A stretch of 64,000 nucleotides of DNA from Bacteroidales bacterium UBA1745 (GTDB lineage: Bacteria; Bacteroidota; Bacteroidia; Bacteroidales; UBA932), in the NCBI GenBank assembly GCA_002314885.1, contig DCHT01000028.1, positions 1-64,000 on the forward strand. Direction: 5' to 3'. Made by a program: the position numbers and the translations under genes. The notes beneath the pieces were generated by a model. That model saw only the letters and a list, made by a program, of their open reading frames with translations, did no database searches and was not told where the DNA came from. Below are positions 56,988 to 64,000 of this stretch, piece by piece (the stretch's first letter is position 1; the number at the start of each line of letters is the position of its first letter).

Positions 56988-57015
56988 TTACACTTTCTTC
57001 TCTTTTTTCTGATAC

Positions 57016-57117
57016 TTACTTGACCGCGCCCACCCGGCTGGAAGGATAACGCATAAGCAACAGAACCTGCTGATTCTGCTGATTATTATTGTTATTCTGC
57101 TGGGTGTACTTTGTCAT
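57016..57117 (-). CDS. 33-residue Gln/Asn leader peptide of glnK-amtB-asnB
   Basis: ATG at 57117 to TAA at 57016. Residues 6-17 are QQNNNNNQQNQQ: six Gln (all CAG) and six Asn. The tail V-x8-SR matches the glnA leader in length, placing CCAGCC across codons 26-28, nine to ten codons after the last Gln. The ORF has exactly the same length (102 bases) as the glnA leader, and is followed after 28 bases by the terminator. It is richer in Asn than its partner, in keeping with asnB in the operon. Regulatory role inferred. Confidence 0.82.
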   Translation of the reverse strand: MTKYTQQNNNNNQQNQQVLLLMRYPSSRVGAVK

Positions 57118-57125
57118 AGCGAGAG

Positions 57126-57157
57126 CAAATATAACGCCCTTATTCCGAAAAAGCAAG
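57126..57157 (-). promoter_or_regulatory. Promoter of the glnK leader
   Basis: CTTG (57154-57157), 20-base spacer starting CTTTTTC, TATATTTG (57126-57133, exact TAnnTTTG), 8 bases before the leader ATG. The transcript should be almost leaderless. Confidence 0.72.
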
Positions 57158-57223
57158 AAAAATTTTACTTTTTCGGCGATTTTCTAAGGTTTTTCCAGAA
57201 TTTTCCTGCAGATTTCCGCAAAA

Positions 57224-57311
57224 GTGGTGCAGTACTAGTGCCACTACTTCTGCGCCACATTTCAGCTAGTTGGTTTTTGGTGCAGTACTAGTGCCACCAC
57301 TTCTGCGCCAC
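57224..57311. repeat. Two copies of dispersed palindrome family B
   Basis: Variants of the palindrome at 57224-57258 and 57279-57311, both with GCAGTACTAGTGCCAC in the left half instead of GCAGAAGTAGTG, 20 bases apart and in the same orientation. Confidence 0.8.
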
Positions 57312-57592
57312 TTTGGGTGGCACCGCTGCCGCGCCTTATATGGAAGCGCGGCAGCTACGGACGCAGCTGCGGGGGGCTCTGTGGAAAGGCCCTCCTCGCT
57401 GCGCCGTTGCCGGCGGGGTATTTGGCCGTCGCGGACACGTAGTTGGCCACCTCGGGACACAAAGTTGGCCACAGAAACAGACTATGGGGCAAAAGATTGT
57501 TTCTGTGGCAGGGAAAAAGGCATTTTTGGGCAAAACTTGGACACAGAAACGCTCTCAAGGGCTGAAGTTTGTTTCTGTGGCAAGACCGCAAA
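57312..57592. other. Hairpin-rich intergenic region
   Basis: Contains GCCGCGC/GCGCGGC (about 57330-57354), a near direct repeat GGACAC..AGTTGGCCAC around 57434 and 57457, and two related hairpins: CCACAGAAACA...TGTTTCTGTGG (about 57472-57511, 11-bp perfect) and ACAGAAAC...GTTTCTGT (about 57542-57578). Short ORFs crossing it look like products of these repeats. I see no gene; a small RNA or mobile-repeat array is possible. Confidence 0.5.
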
Positions 57593-57627
57593 GTGGTGCA
57601 GTACTAGTGGCACTACTTCTGCGTCAC
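57593..57627. repeat. Dispersed palindrome family B at the namZ stop
   Basis: GTGGTGCAGTACTAGTG, one base, CACTACTTCTGCGTCAC minus one junction base; the TGA stop of the muramidase gene lies inside the right arm. Confidence 0.8.
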
Positions 57628-59012
57628 TCGGCGTAGAGGAGGTAAGGCTGGCGGAGGGTGAGGAAGGCGGCGACGTCGTCGGCCCAGAGGGCTTTGAGAG
57701 CGTCGGCGACGGAAGATAAGGCGGATTCAGACTGGACAGGAAGGATGCCCTCGGACACGCAGGTGAGGATGTCCTCGCGGGCCCAGGCCTGGCCGATCTG
57801 TTTTTCGAAGTGGTTGCGGCTGAGGAAGAAGGACGCAGGATCGGCCTGGAATGGAGATCCGTCCCAGAGCACACGGGAGCAGGCGTCAAGGAGATATTTG
57901 AGGGTGACACCCTCGGCCCAGATGGTCTCGAGAGGCACTCCACGGAGGTCCACGCCGTGGCACTCCTGATCCATATAGCGAGGCTTCTTGGCGCCCGGTA
58001 TGCTACGAGGGATAAAGGTCAGGGTGTCCCCCACCGTAGCAGAACCGGAGCCCTTCATCAGCGGATGGCCATAGATCTCGAACGGCCACTGTGTGCCGCG
58101 TCCGGCAGTAACCTCGCTGCCCTCGAAGAAGCAGGTGGAAGCGTAGAGGTAGATGGACTTCTGGTCCTTCAAATTCGGCGACGGAGGCATCAGCAGCTGG
58201 TACTTGGTGGAATGGCTGTAGTTCAGACAAGGCACCACGTGCAGGTCCAGACCGGAATTCTCAAGCCAGCCCTCCCCTACGATCATCTGCGCGAGTTCGC
58301 CGAGAGTCATACCGTGCACCATAGCAATAGGCAGCCAGCCTATGCCGGACTTGAACTGCATATCGAGGTTCGGGCCATCCACATAGAAGCCGTTCGGATT
58401 CGGGCGGTCGAGGACGACCACGGATTTCCCGTACTTCGCGCAGGCTTCCATCAGGTGGTGCATAGTTATATAATAAGTATAGTAGCGGAGACCGACGTCC
58501 TGAATATCCACAACCAGCACGTCGAAGCAATCCATCGACTCGGCGGAAGGCATATGGTCGCCGGACGAATACAGCGACAAGATAGGCACACCTGTCTGCT
58601 CGTCCACTGAACTGGAGACCGATTCGCCTGGATCCGCACCGCCACGGAAGCCGTGCTCAGGCGAGAATATCGCCGTTACATTCACGCCCTGGGAGAGCAG
58701 CACGTCGAGTATATGCGGACCGTACTTCACCGGCACTGCAGTATCAGCAGGCGTCCCGAAGGGCACGAGGCTCATCTCATCCGTATAGTCGTCACCTATA
58801 CGCCCTGCAGGTACCTTCAGGCCCTCGGCCCTGTCGCCGACAATGCCGCTATGGTTGCTGAAAACGGCCACTCGCCTGCCCTCCAGCAGCGGCAGGTACA
58901 CATCCGAACGCTCGTCACCGAGGACGACGCGATTATGATCAGACGAACAGGCATTTACGCTCAGCACCGCCAACAATGCGGTCAGGATTATTTTGAGGGG
59001 CCTTGGCATCAT
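57624..59012 (-). CDS. namZ: Exo-beta-N-acetylmuramidase NamZ-like (DUF1343) lipoprotein
   Basis: A 462-residue lipoprotein (lipobox VNAC, Cys about 22). It matches DUF1343, the family of NamZ enzymes that release N-acetylmuramic acid from peptidoglycan fragments: VAVFSNHSGIVG, TAIFSPEHGFRGGADPGE, LVVDIQDVGLRYYTYY, VLDRPNPNGFYVDGP, EVTAGRGTQWPFE. It would serve cell-wall recycling. It is flanked on both sides by palindrome B and lies between the arginine genes and the nitrogen cluster. MMPRPL offers two start codons. Confidence 0.85.
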   Translation of the reverse strand: MMPRPLKIILTALLAVLSVNACSSDHNRVVLGDERSDVYLPLLEGRRVAVFSNHSGIVGDRAEGLKVPAGRIGDDYTDEMSLVPFGTPADTAVPVKYGPHILDVLLSQGVNVTAIFSPEHGFRGGADPGESVSSSVDEQTGVPILSLYSSGDHMPSAESMDCFDVLVVDIQDVGLRYYTYYITMHHLMEACAKYGKSVVVLDRPNPNGFYVDGPNLDMQFKSGIGWLPIAMVHGMTLGELAQMIVGEGWLENSGLDLHVVPCLNYSHSTKYQLLMPPSPNLKDQKSIYLYASTCFFEGSEVTAGRGTQWPFEIYGHPLMKGSGSATVGDTLTFIPRSIPGAKKPRYMDQECHGVDLRGVPLETIWAEGVTLKYLLDACSRVLWDGSPFQADPASFFLSRNHFEKQIGQAWAREDILTCVSEGILPVQSESALSSVADALKALWADDVAAFLTLRQPYLLYAE

Positions 59013-59031
59013 ATCAGTAAAGGGTTAAAAA

Positions 59032-59066
59032 GTGGTGCAGAAGTAGTGGCACTAGTTCTGCGTCAG
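59032..59066. repeat. Dispersed palindrome family B overlapping the argH stop
   Basis: GTGGTGCAGAAGTAGTG and CACTAGTTCTGCGTCAG around one base. The last five codons of argH (ending LTQN and TAG) are inside the repeat. Confidence 0.8.
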
Positions 59067-60389
59067 CTTCTCCACCGCGGCGGCCACCTTGCCGAAGGTG
59101 AAGGAGCCCAGCACTTTCTCCATCTTGGCAGCCACGCGATCGGTGCAGAGGTTGCCGAGGGAGCCCTCGTGGGTGTGATGGAGTTCGCCGTGATATTCGA
59201 ATTCGCCGCGCTGCACGGCCATTCCGACCTGCTTGTAGGCGTCGCGGAAAGGCACGCCCTGCTCCACGAGGTGGTTGACTTCCTCGACGGTGAAGGCAAG
59301 CTTGTACTTAGGATCGTCCATAAGATTGTCCACTACCTCCATATTCTCGATGGCGAAGGCGGCTATGTCCAGGCAGTCGTCCATCTCCTCGAACATAGGC
59401 AGGAAGACCTCCTTGATGATCTGCATATCACGGAAATAGCCTGAAGGCAGGTTGGTGGAAATCAGACGTATGGTGTTCTGGACGCCGTTGATCTTGTTGC
59501 AGTGCGCACGGATCAGTTCGAACACGTCCGGATTCTTCTTGTGAGGCATAATGCTGGAACCGGTGGTCATCTGGTCAGGCAGATGCACGAAGCCGAAGTT
59601 CTGGCTGGTGTACATACAGCAGTCGAAGGCCAGACGACCGAGAGTTTCTGCCACGGAAGCGTATGCAAAGGCGATGATGCGCTCAGTCTTGCCCCTGCCC
59701 ATCTGGGCATATACGACATTGTAGTCAAGGTCGTCGAAACCGAGCAGCTGGGTGGTCAGGGTACGGTTCAGAGGAGCTGAGGAACCATAGCCGGCAGCGG
59801 AACCGAGCGGATTCTGGTTGGTCACGTCCCAGGCGGCCTTGAGCACGGACATATCGTCCACGAGGCTCTCGGCATAGGCGCCGAACCAGAGGCCGAAAGA
59901 AGACGGCATAGCCACCTGGAGGTGGGTATAACCCGGAATCAGTACATCCTTGTACTGCTCGCTCTTGGCCTGGAGCACCTCGAAGAGATGCTGCACCTTG
60001 CCCACGGTCTTTTCGAGCTGCGCACGTGAATAGAGCTTCAGGTCAACGAGCACCTGGTCGTTGCGGGAGCGGCCCGTGTGGACCTTCTTGCCCAGGTCGC
60101 CGAGGCTGCGGGTGAGCATCAGCTCCACCTGTGAATGCACGTCCTCGATGTCGTCCTCGATGACGAAATTGCCCTCGCAGGCTTCCTTGTAGAGTTTCTT
60201 GAGTTCAGGCAGCAGCACCGCCAGCTCATCGGAGCCGAGCAGGCCGACGCTTTCCAGCATAGTGATGTGGGCCATAGTGCCCATAATGTCGTATGGTGCC
60301 AGATAGAGATCGAGTTCGCGGTCCTTGCCCACAGTGAACTTGTCTATCCTCGCGTCGTTGTCGTAACCTTTGTCCCAGAGCTTTGCCAT
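59052..60389 (-). CDS. argH: Argininosuccinate lyase
   Basis: A 445-residue enzyme splitting argininosuccinate into arginine and fumarate. Hallmarks: HTGRSRNDQVLVDLKLY, GYTHLQVAMP and the superfamily signature TGSSIMPHKKNPD. It is the last visible gene of the arg run, 8 bases after argE. Its C-terminal residues are encoded by a dispersed palindrome, so the tail may vary between relatives. Confidence 0.96.
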   Translation of the reverse strand: MAKLWDKGYDNDARIDKFTVGKDRELDLYLAPYDIMGTMAHITMLESVGLLGSDELAVLLPELKKLYKEACEGNFVIEDDIEDVHSQVELMLTRSLGDLGKKVHTGRSRNDQVLVDLKLYSRAQLEKTVGKVQHLFEVLQAKSEQYKDVLIPGYTHLQVAMPSSFGLWFGAYAESLVDDMSVLKAAWDVTNQNPLGSAAGYGSSAPLNRTLTTQLLGFDDLDYNVVYAQMGRGKTERIIAFAYASVAETLGRLAFDCCMYTSQNFGFVHLPDQMTTGSSIMPHKKNPDVFELIRAHCNKINGVQNTIRLISTNLPSGYFRDMQIIKEVFLPMFEEMDDCLDIAAFAIENMEVVDNLMDDPKYKLAFTVEEVNHLVEQGVPFRDAYKQVGMAVQRGEFEYHGELHHTHEGSLGNLCTDRVAAKMEKVLGSFTFGKVAAAVEKLTQN

Positions 60390-60397
60390 AGTCTTGT

Positions 60398-61477
60398 CTA
60401 TTTGATGTCAAGGCCGTCGAGGAGCTTCACGTATGTCTCGACGCCATTGCTGATTTCGGATATCTTTATGAATTCGTCGGCCGTGTGCGAACGGGAAGAT
60501 TCGCCCGGGCCTATCTTGATTGTCGTGAAGTTAACGACGGTCTGATTGCTGGTAGTCGGAGAGCCGAAGGCCGTCAGTCCCAAAGACAGTCCCCTCTGCA
60601 CCACAGGATGCTTCACATCTATGCTGGAGGAATTGTGCCTGAGCGAACGCGGCTTCACCTCGCAGCCCACGTGGGCCTTGATGGTCTCCACTATCTCCAG
60701 GTTCGAATAGAGGCCGTTTGGACGCACGTCCACCACGAAACTGCACTCAGCAGGCACCACATTGTGCTGGCTTCCGCACTGTATCATAGTAGCGGTCATC
60801 TTTACGGGCCCGAGGTATTCGGAGACCTTTTCGAACTGGTAGGTCCTGAACCAATTGATGTCATCCAGGGCCTTGTAGAGCGCATTTACGCCCTCATTGC
60901 GGGCAGCGTGGCCGCTGACTCCGTGCGCTGTGCAGTCCAGCACCAGAAGGCCCTTCTCGGCCACAGCCATCTGCATCCCGGTCGGTTCGCCGATTATGCC
61001 GAGATCGATGGGGGCAATCTCGGGGACTATCAGTTCGATGCCATTGGCACCGCATACTTCTTCTTCGGCGGTTGCGGACCAGATCAGACGATATGGCTGA
61101 GGCTTTGAGGAAAGGGCGAAGAATGCACCCAACAGCGCCACTACTGAAGCGCCGTCGTCGTTGGTGCCTAGTCCATAGATGGTATCGCCTTCAACCGTAG
61201 CGGCAAAAGGCTCCTTAGTGTACGCAGCAGACGGCTTGACCGTATCGATATGACCGTTCAGGAGCACGACTGGACGTCCGTCTCCCCTGCCCGGCTGTTC
61301 AATCCAGAGATTGTTGGCCTTGCGATGGAATTCATAGGACGCCTCAAGGGAGTGCTCCCTGAGGAAAGTCACGAGCCAATTCTCCATATAGTCGGCAATG
61401 GCCGTCTCGTCGCGGCTGAGCGACGGGATGGCAACCATAGCCTTCAGGAGTTCGACGAGTTCTGCGTTCGTTATCAT
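60398..61477 (-). CDS. argE: Acylornithine deacylase (M20 family)
   Basis: A 359-residue M20 metallopeptidase-type enzyme removing the acyl group from N-acyl-ornithine or N-acyl-citrulline. Metal ligands are visible in VLLNGHIDTVKP, GTNDDGASV and ATAEEEVCGANG, with SGHAARNEGVNA in the lid domain. Placement between argB and argH assigns the role; the acyl group (acetyl or succinyl) depends on the ArgF' specificity. Confidence 0.88.
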   Translation of the reverse strand: MITNAELVELLKAMVAIPSLSRDETAIADYMENWLVTFLREHSLEASYEFHRKANNLWIEQPGRGDGRPVVLLNGHIDTVKPSAAYTKEPFAATVEGDTIYGLGTNDDGASVVALLGAFFALSSKPQPYRLIWSATAEEEVCGANGIELIVPEIAPIDLGIIGEPTGMQMAVAEKGLLVLDCTAHGVSGHAARNEGVNALYKALDDINWFRTYQFEKVSEYLGPVKMTATMIQCGSQHNVVPAECSFVVDVRPNGLYSNLEIVETIKAHVGCEVKPRSLRHNSSSIDVKHPVVQRGLSLGLTAFGSPTTSNQTVVNFTTIKIGPGESSRSHTADEFIKISEISNGVETYVKLLDGLDIK

Positions 61478-61479
61478 AA

Positions 61480-62241
61480 CTAAGCCTTGATTTTGGTGCC
61501 GCCGGTCAGGTTGGCAGCCGAGGTGATGACCACCTCTGAAACTCCTGCCTCCAAAGCGGCGAATGCATTGTCAAGTTTCGGAACCATACCTCCGTTCACG
61601 GTACCGTCGGCCTTCAACTCAGCGTAGGAAGCGGCGTCGATTTCAGGAATCACCTTGCCGGATGCATCCAGCACGCCTTCCTTCTCGAAGCAATAGGTAA
61701 GGGTCACGTCGAATATGCGGGAAAGGGCCTGGGCAGTCATAGAAGCCACGGTGTCGGCATTCGTATTCAGAAGCTGACCGAAGCCGTCGTGGGTGATAGG
61801 AGCCACTACAGGCACATATTTCTTGAAAAGGAGCATAGACAGAGCGTCGTAGTCCACGTCGATGACATCGCCCACGAAACCATAGTCCACGCCTTCTGCG
61901 GTCACGGGCCTCTTCACGCTCTTCATAAAGCCGAAGTCGGCACCGCACATTCCGAAGGCATTCACGCCCTTGCCCTGCAGCTGAGCCACCACGTTCTTGT
62001 TCACCAGGCCGGTGTACACAGCCGTGACGACCTTGAGGGTATCGGCGTCGGTCACCCTTCTGCCACCCACCATAATAGTCTCTATACCGAGTTTGGCGCT
62101 CACATCGGTAGCGGTCCTACCGCCTCCGTGCACAAGCACCTTAAGGCCGTCAAGCTTGGCGAAATTCTCGATGAAAGCCTTCAGCGCAGCCGCGTCTTCC
62201 ACGACCGCTCCACCGACCTTCAACACATTCAGTTTCATCAT
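61480..62241 (-). CDS. argB: N-acylglutamate kinase
   Basis: About 253 residues. I start at MMKLNVLKVGG, 1 base after the argF' stop; the longer ORF would overlap that gene. Lysine of LKVGGAV, LVHGGGRTATD and the C-terminal GTVNGGMVPKLDNAFAALEAGV are the ATP- and substrate-binding motifs. It phosphorylates N-acetyl- or N-succinylglutamate. Confidence 0.93.
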   Translation of the reverse strand: MMKLNVLKVGGAVVEDAAALKAFIENFAKLDGLKVLVHGGGRTATDVSAKLGIETIMVGGRRVTDADTLKVVTAVYTGLVNKNVVAQLQGKGVNAFGMCGADFGFMKSVKRPVTAEGVDYGFVGDVIDVDYDALSMLLFKKYVPVVAPITHDGFGQLLNTNADTVASMTAQALSRIFDVTLTYCFEKEGVLDASGKVIPEIDAASYAELKADGTVNGGMVPKLDNAFAALEAGVSEVVITSAANLTGGTKIKA

Positions 62242-62242
62242 A

Positions 62243-63208
62243 TTACTGCAGTTCTTCAAGCATTCTCTTCATAACCACCTGCACTGAAACCACACGGTTC
62301 GCTGCCTCAGGGATCACGAGGCTGGTAGGGGCATCGATCACCTCATCGGAGACGATCATATTGCGCCTTACAGGCAGACAATGCATAAAATAGGCATTGT
62401 TGGTCACGGCCATATGGGCGGCGTCTACGGTCCAGCCCATATCCTTGGAGAGTATCTCCCCGTACTTGGAAGGATCGCTCACGCCTGGGCAGCTCCAGTT
62501 CTTCGCATACACGAAGTCGGCGCCTTCGAGGGCCTTCATCTGGTCGTATTCCACGACTGCATTGCCGGCGAACTTAGGGTCGAGCTCATATCCGTGAGGA
62601 TGGGTGATGACGAAGTCCACGTCTGCGGCGTTCATCCACTCCGCGAAGGAGTTAGGCACAGCCTGAGGAAGAGCCTTAGGATGAGGAGCCCAGGTCAGAA
62701 CGACCTTAGGACGCTTAGTCTTCTTGTATTCTTCGATGGTGATGAGGTCGGCAAAGGCCTGGCAAGGATGCACGGTTGCGGACTCGAGGCTGATGACCGG
62801 CTTGCCACCGAATTCGATGAACTGGTTCAGCACGGTCTCGGCATAATCGAAGTCACGGTCCTTGAGGCCTGCGAAGGAACGCACGCCTATGAGGTCGCAG
62901 TAGCTGGTCATCACCGGGATGGCCTCGCGCAGATGCTCAGACTTGTCGCCGTCCATAATCACGCCCATTTCGGTCTCCAGCTTCCAGCTGTCCTGTCCGA
63001 TGTTGAGCACGATAGGGTTCATACCGAGGTTGAGAGCGGCCTTCTGGCTGCTCAGACGGGTGCGGAGGGAACTGTTGAAGAACACGAGCATAATGGTCTT
63101 GTTCTCGCCCAGATGCTTCCAGGCAAACGGGGTTTCCTTGACCTGCTTAGCCTCTTCGAGGGCCTTTGAGAGGTCACCTATATCAGATACGTGAAAGAAT
63201 GATTTCAT
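62243..63208 (-). CDS. argF': N-acyl-L-ornithine carbamoyltransferase (Bacteroidetes type)
   Basis: A 321-residue transcarbamylase acting on acylated ornithine. Carbamoyl-phosphate site FNSSLRTRLSSQ (about 44-55), HPCQAFADL (near 148) and CLPVRRN are present. In the Bacteroides fragilis succinylornithine enzyme, as I remember it, Pro90 (GDKP) sets succinyl specificity and Glu at the same place gives acetyl specificity; here residue 90 is Ser (MDGDKS). The substrate is therefore uncertain. Start overlaps nothing; argD ends 1 base before it. Confidence 0.92.
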   Translation of the reverse strand: MKSFFHVSDIGDLSKALEEAKQVKETPFAWKHLGENKTIMLVFFNSSLRTRLSSQKAALNLGMNPIVLNIGQDSWKLETEMGVIMDGDKSEHLREAIPVMTSYCDLIGVRSFAGLKDRDFDYAETVLNQFIEFGGKPVISLESATVHPCQAFADLITIEEYKKTKRPKVVLTWAPHPKALPQAVPNSFAEWMNAADVDFVITHPHGYELDPKFAGNAVVEYDQMKALEGADFVYAKNWSCPGVSDPSKYGEILSKDMGWTVDAAHMAVTNNAYFMHCLPVRRNMIVSDEVIDAPTSLVIPEAANRVVSVQVVMKRMLEELQ

Positions 63209-63209
63209 A

Positions 63210-64000
63210 TTAAAGTACTTCCTTAAGTGCGTCGATGAATACTTTTGCCTGCTCCATAGTCAGGCAGAGAGGGGCGAGGAGGCGGACCATATTGGTGCCG
63301 GCCACGCCCGTGAAGATGTGCTTGTCGAAGAGCAGGGCCTTGCGGATCGGAGCCACCGGTTCGTTGAACTCGATGCCGAGCATAAGACCGCGTCCCCTGA
63401 CTTCCTTGATCTTAGGGGATGCAGGGATATTGGCCTTGATCCACTCGCCTACCTGGAGGGCGTTCTCCACGAGATTTTCCTTCTCCATAATGTCGAGTAC
63501 GGCATTGGCGGCAACCATTGCGAGGTAGTTGCCTCCGAAAGTGGTGCCGAGCATACCCTTCACGGCCTCGAACTTAGGAGAAATCAGAATGCCGCCGCAA
63601 GGGAAGCCGTTGGCGATGCCCTTGGCCATAGTGATGATGTCCGGACGTATGCCGGCCCACTGATGTGCGAAGAACTTGCCGCTGCGTCCGTAGCCGCTCT
63701 GGATCTCGTCGAGAATGAGCACTGCCTCGTACTGGTGGCAGAGCCTCTCGAGGTCCTGGAGGAACTGCTCAGTAGGCAGATTGATTCCGCCGCAGCCCTG
63801 GATGCCCTCGATGATCACGCCGGCCACGTCGCCCTTCGCAAGCTCGGCCTCAACGGCCGCTGCATCGTTCAGATTGCAGAAAGTGACCTTGTGGTTCGCA
63901 TTGAACGGAGATACGATCTTAGGGTTGTCGGTGACTGCCACTGCGCCTGAAGTACGGCCGTGGAAGCTCTTGCGGAATGCGATGATGCGGTCCTTTCCGG
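63210..64000 (-). CDS. argD: Acylornithine aminotransferase (5' end outside the window)
   Basis: The reading frame is open to the window edge, and the typical FHGRTSGAVAVT lies upstream of the first in-window Met, so the real start is beyond 64000. The visible 263 codons include LILDEIQSGYGRSG and the PLP lysine in DIITMAKGIANGFPCGG. It is a class III aminotransferase making N-acylornithine. Confidence 0.94.
   Translation of the reverse strand, partial: GKDRIIAFRKSFHGRTSGAVAVTDNPKIVSPFNANHKVTFCNLNDAAAVEAELAKGDVAGVIIEGIQGCGGINLPTEQFLQDLERLCHQYEAVLILDEIQSGYGRSGKFFAHQWAGIRPDIITMAKGIANGFPCGGILISPKFEAVKGMLGTTFGGNYLAMVAANAVLDIMEKENLVENALQVGEWIKANIPASPKIKEVRGRGLMLGIEFNEPVAPIRKALLFDKHIFTGVAGTNMVRLLAPLCLTMEQAKVFIDALKEVL

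Noticed and set aside
57313..57636. 107-codon plus-strand frame in the intergenic region before namZ
   Set aside because: It consists of translated hairpin repeats (FVSVA occurs twice) and runs into palindrome B and namZ; minus-strand frames there are similar artefacts.
63210..63941. argD starting at the internal Met at 63941
   Set aside because: The frame continues upstream to the window edge with conserved aminotransferase sequence (FHGRTSG), so the gene is truncated by the window, not short.

Overview
The window looks like a chromosomal segment of an anaerobic, glycan-degrading Bacteroidales bacterium, probably from the gut. The reasons are the SusC/SusD pairs, a hybrid two-component system, serine-type sulfatases, the Bacteroidetes-type arginine carbamoyltransferase, type III glutamine synthetase, lipoproteins with BACON, DUF4843 and PKD-like domains, and promoters fitting the Bacteroidetes pattern (TTTG, about 20 bases, TAnnTTTG). 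I cannot place the genus. Almost every gene is on the minus strand; only one small gene and tRNA-Ala are on the plus strand.

1-26.2 kb is a heparin/heparan-sulfate utilisation locus. Read in the minus direction it runs: hybrid sensor/regulator, 47-residue small protein, beta-rich lipoprotein, GH88, PL12-like lyase with a duplicated N-terminal module, surface glycan-binding lipoprotein, SusC, SusD, DUF3604/PHP-like protein, PL12, PL21, and two sulfatases. Gaps are tiny or overlapping, so it is probably one operon. Lyases would cut the chain, SusCD import oligosaccharides, and GH88 and the sulfatases finish them.

26.2-32 kb holds a Mom-like small gene, tRNA-Ala, a lipoprotein, PnuC, and aspC-thrB-thrC. 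32-44.1 kb is a second SusC/SusD locus with DUF4843, PKD-like, BACON and repeat lipoproteins but no carbohydrate-active enzymes.

44.2-57.2 kb is a nitrogen-assimilation supercluster: glnK-amtB-asnB, tyrA, then glnA(III)-gltB-gltD. Upstream of glnK and again upstream of glnA lies an unannotated 33-codon ORF rich in Gln and Asn codons, each followed by a G-U-rich hairpin and a T tract. Both have the same length, the same spacing from the last Gln codon to a CCAGC element that can pair with the terminator arm, and the same promoter layout. I read these as paired Gln/Asn-sensing transcription attenuators and consider them the main discovery of the window.

57.2-64 kb carries a hairpin-dense intergenic region, a NamZ-type muramidase and the arginine genes argD-argF'-argB-argE-argH (argD cut by the window end).

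Two dispersed palindrome families sit at gene ends and starts, and the tetramer CATG is almost absent from the whole window (four copies by eye, about 250 expected).
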